Under the pieces are notes generated by a model. It had not been told where the DNA came from. It did not search any database and saw only the letters and a program-made list of their open reading frames with translations. The translations under genes were made by a program, and so were the position numbers. Below are positions 6,445-6,591 of a stretch of DNA of 6,591 bases, piece by piece. Location of the stretch: contig CAKTXU010000103.1 of NCBI GenBank assembly GCA_934630995.1, forward strand, positions 1 through 6,591, in the 5' to 3' direction. The stretch comes from an uncultured Eubacteriales bacterium (GTDB lineage: Bacteria; Bacillota; Clostridia; Oscillospirales; Acutalibacteraceae). Numbering within the stretch: the stretch's first letter is position 1; the number at the start of each line of letters is the position of its first letter.

Positions 6445-6470
6445 GTCCAACATGCAAAGGAGTGTTCATT

Positions 6471-6591
6471 ATGCAGCCTAAGGAATATGTATTCGCCGCC
6501 CTCCGCCATGAAACAACAAGCCAGGTGCCGTGGGTTCCCTTCGCCGGGGTACACGCCGGCGTTCTTTGCGGCTATGACGCCGAGGAGGTTC
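6471..6591 (+). CDS. URO-D family protein, methyltransferase type (5' fragment)
   Basis: Only the first 40 codons are in the window. They read MQPKEYVFAALRHETTSQVP, followed by WVPFAGVHAG and GYDAEEV. This is the typical opening of the uroporphyrinogen-decarboxylase superfamily: a KExxxxALRHE helix, then VPWxP. The WVPFAGVHAG stretch resembles the MtaA/CmuA-type members that act in corrinoid-dependent methyl transfer rather than haem synthesis. ATG 6471 has AAAGGAG eight bases upstream, a near-perfect site. The gene is divergent from the peptidase and may be the first of a methyltransferase or demethylase operon continuing beyond the window. Family membership is fairly sure; the methyltransferase subtype is inferred from 40 residues. 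Confidence 0.8.
   Translation, partial: MQPKEYVFAALRHETTSQVPWVPFAGVHAGVLCGYDAEEV

Noticed and set aside
6452..6481. Nine-codon leader frame overlapping the URO-D start
   Set aside because: It has no ribosome binding site of its own and arises by chance around the URO-D site.
6264..6554. Minus-strand open frame of 96 codons across the divergent gap
   Set aside because: It covers the URO-D ribosome binding site and first codons, and has no family resemblance.

Overview
The window looks like chromosomal DNA from a GC-rich, Gram-positive-type anaerobe of the class Clostridia, most likely near Oscillospiraceae. This is inferred from three things: strong AGGAGG-type ribosome binding sites, housekeeping promoters resembling TTGACA/TATAAT, and protein families typical of that group (a LysM-G5-M23 envelope peptidase, a COG4908-type acyltransferase next to a DUF6320-like protein, and a corrinoid-type URO-D protein). 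No RNA gene, insertion sequence, CRISPR array or sign of recent transfer is visible.

Layout, right to left. At 6471 a plus-strand gene begins and runs off the window. It is a uroporphyrinogen-decarboxylase-fold protein of the methyltransferase type, preceded by a leader with two consecutive hairpins. Divergent from it, and separated by a 321 bp AT-rich regulatory region, lies a minus-strand gene (6149 to 4341) for a membrane-anchored peptidoglycan metallopeptidase. It ends at a strong hairpin that probably terminates it.

The rest (4117 down to 1) is one minus-strand operon led by a near-consensus promoter (TTGCCA, 17 bp, TATACT). In order it encodes an alpha/beta hydrolase fused to a DUF1653 domain, a condensation-domain acyltransferase with an intact HxxxDG motif, a six-helix membrane protein with an N-terminal zinc ribbon, and a lipoprotein whose 3' end lies outside the window. 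The gaps are 49, 26 and 14 nt, and the ribosome binding site of the last gene shares bases with the stop codon before it, so the four genes are very probably co-expressed.

The simplest reading is that the acyltransferase and the esterase make and break an ester or acyl conjugate near the membrane, with the zinc-ribbon membrane protein and the lipoprotein as envelope partners. That is inference, because no substrate can be read from the sequence. This operon, with the hydrolase-DUF1653 fusion at its head, is the best candidate here for an undescribed system.
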